DNA of 64,000 bases from positions 1 through 64,000 of the IMG/VR virus record IMGVR_UViG_3300033148_007360. The stretch is one strand, 5' to 3'. Shown piece after piece: positions 61,619 through 64,000 of the stretch. Each line of letters opens with the position of its first letter. The stretch's first letter is position 1. Both the position numbers and the translations under genes were made by a program. A model generated the notes under the pieces. The model worked only from the letters and a program-made list of their open reading frames with translations, did not search any database and had not been told where the DNA came from. This DNA comes from a virus.

Positions 61619-62411
61619 TATCTCTTGGCGGTACCTCTCTGGCAAGTCTACGAGGACGAAAAAACTCCTGATTTATCGGCAACCCGTACCCCTCCAAGAC
61701 ACTTCCGCACACATCGCATGTCAAGTTCAGGTTTAACTCCACGCCGTACTCGGCTTCCACGGCTTCCAGAAAGTAAGCGGAGTCCTCTCCTATCAAGTTC
61801 CCGATAAACTCCCTTGCCTCCCCTATATTGAGTTCCTTTCCGTCAACCCCCACGACAAACTTCGCCATACGAAAGATGAACTCCGGGTCACCTTCGTCCG
61901 GCAATCTGTTCTGTCTTGCATTTTGTACAAAGTTTCGAATGGCGTGCAGGTCGGAGCCACGAAGGTCTCTCCATTGAACAACGTGGCCGGAACGAGGGAG
62001 GATCATCTCGAAGGGTTCGTCTTTTTCAAGGTAGTTGACACGCAACTTCGTTAAGTCAATAACTTTTTCTATGGAATTCCCGCACATACTGCATGGTATG
62101 GAAGAACCCGAACCTATAGTATAGTCGGAACCGTAACTAAGCGCCCTTATTCGGATAAGCAAGTGCAGCCTGTCTTGTAAAGTGATATCTTCAGGGCGAA
62201 GGTTCGGCTCCGCAATGCAGTTCCGAAATATCATATCCATTGAACTTTCGTAGGATTTTCCCCGGGACCCGAACAGTTTCGCCTCATGCTTGGTACGTAT
62301 GGGAGTTATTCTCACCGTTCCCGGAACTCCCTCCGGCCAATCTTCTATCCCTGAATACAATCTCCCATTAGACGCAAGAACAAAAGTGTCTTCATAACCA
62401 TCACCAGCCAT
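61608..62411 (-). CDS. Tail assembly/baseplate protein with two zinc knuckles (gp26-like)
   Basis: 267 residues. LQDRLHLLIRIRALSYGSDY and the pairs CSMCG (about 109) and CDVCG (about 241) match the layout of phage baseplate hub/chaperone proteins of the T4 gp26 type. First gene behind leader element E. May yield a longer frameshifted form. Confidence 0.6.
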   Translation of the reverse strand: MAGDGYEDTFVLASNGRLYSGIEDWPEGVPGTVRITPIRTKHEAKLFGSRGKSYESSMDMIFRNCIAEPNLRPEDITLQDRLHLLIRIRALSYGSDYTIGSGSSIPCSMCGNSIEKVIDLTKLRVNYLEKDEPFEMILPRSGHVVQWRDLRGSDLHAIRNFVQNARQNRLPDEGDPEFIFRMAKFVVGVDGKELNIGEAREFIGNLIGEDSAYFLEAVEAEYGVELNLNLTCDVCGSVLEGYGLPINQEFFRPRRLAREVPPRDNEE

Positions 62412-62448
62412 AATTGACCTCCTTCTGACTTTTATTTAGCCCCAATTT

Positions 62449-62541
62449 GGGCCATATTCGCTTTGTGTGACGTTTTTTCTTTTCGCAAGGGGGATCCCCC
62501 CCGAAAAGATTCAAAGCCCGCAGAATCGAAATATGAGGCTT
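62449..62541 (-). repeat. Structured leader element, copy E
   Basis: Plus-strand proximal arm GGGCCATATTCGCTTTGTG, then GACGTTTTTTC, hairpin GGGGGATCCCCCC (centre at about 62495), then distal arm ending GAATCGAAATATGAGGCTT. The distal arm itself can form AAGCC/GGGCTT followed by T-rich sequence on the minus strand. 38 bases upstream of the 62411 start. Confidence 0.75.
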
Positions 62542-62547
62542 ACAGAG

Positions 62548-63066
62548 CTATATTACCATGTTACCCCCCGGTACGTACTGATCCACACGAATCGTGGCTT
62601 CAATCTGAACAATACCGGTAGCAGACATATCCACCGATCCGTAGTTTACAGATTGCGGCCAGCATCCCAGCAGTCTCCAAACCCTCTCGCTGCTCCCATC
62701 AGGAGCAAATAACACGACACGCCCATCCCGCTTATACACAGAGGGAGGATTTATCTTTTCCACCAGTGGAACTCCGACCAGATTCGACCACGAAACCAGA
62801 GCACCCGCCGTGTTGGGGTCAAGATAATCGTTGTAGGTAATAGTCATTGCTTCGGGAGAAAACCTCTGAGCTATGTAACGTCTGCTGTTTTGATACGGTA
62901 TTTCAAATTCCTCAAATACCAAGGTGGGGAGATCCGACGCACGGATAGACAAACGGAGAATTTCCGCCCCGGGAACCCCAAAGAACTCCACGAGAGCATT
63001 GTTCTGCCTCTGCGGTTCATAACCACCCTCTCCGGGAGACAGGAAGTCTGCATCTAGCCACTTCAA
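62548..63066 (-). CDS. Tail tube protein paralog
   Basis: 172 residues; shares DYLDPNTA, GYEPQRQNNALVEFFGVPG and the terminal SVDMSATGIVQIEATIRVD with the neighbouring tube gene, so both are T4 gp19-like. Possibly a tube variant or tail terminator-like protein. Confidence 0.8.
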   Translation of the reverse strand: MKWLDADFLSPGEGGYEPQRQNNALVEFFGVPGAEILRLSIRASDLPTLVFEEFEIPYQNSRRYIAQRFSPEAMTITYNDYLDPNTAGALVSWSNLVGVPLVEKINPPSVYKRDGRVVLFAPDGSSERVWRLLGCWPQSVNYGSVDMSATGIVQIEATIRVDQYVPGGNMVI

Positions 63067-63084
63067 GAAACGCTACCTCGTATG

Positions 63085-63609
63085 TCAAGTGCTCAAATTG
63101 GGAATGTACTTGTCAACACGGAATGTCACTTCAATTTGAACAATATCAGTTGCAGACATGTCAACACTGCCCATGCTTGTCTGCTGGGGCCAGCATCCCT
63201 GTAACTTCCAGCTTCTCTGCGTAGAACCGTCCGGGCCGAGAAGATACAAAGTCCCGTCCACTTTGTACCTGTTCGCTTTTAATGGAAAAATCTTACCCGT
63301 CTCTGGGTCTCCCACGAGTTTGTTCCATTCCATAATCACGTTGGCCGTATTGGGATCGAGATAGTCATTAAACGTGATAGTGATAGGCTCGGTGCGAAAT
63401 CTCCCCGGCACGAATCTACGCTCGTTCAGCCAGGGGATCTCTATTTCCTCGAACCCGACCGGGGGAAGATCCGAAGTCCTGAGGGACAACCTGAGAACTT
63501 CAGCGTTTGGAACCCCGTGGAATTCCACTAGAAAGTGATTTTGCCTTTGGGCCTCATATCCACCCTCGGATGAGGCGATGTGGTCGGCATCTGTCCAGTT
63601 AGTCGCCAT
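63085..63609 (-). CDS. Tail tube protein (gp19-like)
   Basis: 174 residues. GYEAQRQNHFLVEFHGVPN, PITITFNDYLDPNTANVI and VDMSATDIVQIEVTF are the conserved beta-strands of the T4 gp19 tube family. Directly after the sheath gene, as usual. Confidence 0.9.
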   Translation of the reverse strand: MATNWTDADHIASSEGGYEAQRQNHFLVEFHGVPNAEVLRLSLRTSDLPPVGFEEIEIPWLNERRFVPGRFRTEPITITFNDYLDPNTANVIMEWNKLVGDPETGKIFPLKANRYKVDGTLYLLGPDGSTQRSWKLQGCWPQQTSMGSVDMSATDIVQIEVTFRVDKYIPNLST

Positions 63610-63631
63610 CTCGGTTTCCTCCTATTCCTGA

Positions 63632-64000
63632 TTAAAGAGTCCCGGTTATTTCGCTGAACTCAACTCCCTGCGCTGTAATTATTGCTTTTATTTGTATCTT
63701 TTCCGCCGGTAGAGTCGGAATCAGGTAAAAGTATGCGATGAGTTGCGATTGATCCAAAGTAGCAGGCAAATTCACGCTGGTATCGCATACGATGTTGTAC
63801 GCATTCAACCCCCTCCGACTTTTTACATACCGGAAAATGGGTTCGGTCAGCCGTTCAAGTTTATCCATCGCTATTTCATCCAGGGGATCGTAGTGAACCT
63901 CCCTTGCCACCCTGGCTACACGACTCTCGATGTAGTCCAGCATCCTCCGCACACTTATTCTCGTCATCGGACTCGTGCCGTTTCGTAAAAGGGTTTTCTG
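63632..64000 (-). CDS. Tail sheath protein, C-terminal part (5' end outside window)
   Basis: The frame is open from 64000 to the stop at 63632 (122 codons). ISVRRMLDYIESRVARVAREV and LNAYNIVCDTSVN, then QLIAYFYLIPTLPAEKIQ, are the C-terminal sheath domain that interlocks neighbouring rings. An internal ATG at 63967 is not a likely start because homology continues upstream. Confidence 0.85.
   Translation of the reverse strand, partial: QKTLLRNGTSPMTRISVRRMLDYIESRVARVAREVHYDPLDEIAMDKLERLTEPIFRYVKSRRGLNAYNIVCDTSVNLPATLDQSQLIAYFYLIPTLPAEKIQIKAIITAQGVEFSEITGTL

Overview
This window is part of the genome of a contractile-tailed (myovirus-type) Caudoviricetes phage. Every gene I can support lies on the minus strand, so the reading order is from position 64000 down to 1. 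The tail sheath C-terminus, tail tubes, tape measure, gp25-like wedge protein, baseplate J-like protein, spike, portal and large terminase establish the phage identity. A one-protein (unimolecular) spanin, consensus sigma-70 promoters and a KpsS-like glycosyltransferase suggest a Gram-negative host. I see no integrase or excisionase, so a virulent lifestyle is likely but not shown. The major capsid and protease genes are not in the window.

Layout in reading order. 64000-45640: sheath (5' end outside), two tail-tube paralogs, an assembly chaperone with a possible +1 frameshift partner, tape measure, tube initiator, baseplate hub, spike, wedge proteins, and three large adhesins with sialidase-like, propeller-like and beta-helix features. 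45625-41230: portal, three unrecognised genes and a superfamily-2 helicase. 41099-35600: DnaB helicase, beta clamp and DnaG primase among many small Cys-rich proteins. 35300-20000: a Cro/XRE regulator, membrane-anchored transglycosylase, uracil-DNA-glycosylase/PolA fusion, an ssDNA-binding candidate, RecA-like protein, FEN exonuclease, a single-chain Mre11-Rad50 fusion, DNA methylase, RuvC-like resolvase, a sigma-like gene pair and small terminase. 20000-14500: large terminase, HU-like protein, an orphan TSCPD-domain protein and a membrane/lysis cluster. 14500-7000: unknown genes, a Dam-like methylase and a seven-gene glycan cassette (four GT2 or KpsS-type glycosyltransferases, two methyltransferases, one sulfatase-superfamily enzyme). 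6900-1: DUF932-like protein, endolysin, zincin-like protein, small Cys-rich proteins and two tandem hexapeptide-repeat proteins.

Regulation appears to use two kinds of 5' region. Eight near-consensus sigma-70 promoters precede short or accessory operons. Five copies of a roughly 80-100 nt structured element (at about 5.2, 17.2, 36.7, 41.1 and 62.5 kb) lie instead just upstream of core genes (primase, DnaB, a tail assembly gene) and two unknown genes. This dispersed element, the sigma-like pair next to the terminase genes, the Mre11-Rad50 fusion and the glycan cassette are the observations most worth following up.
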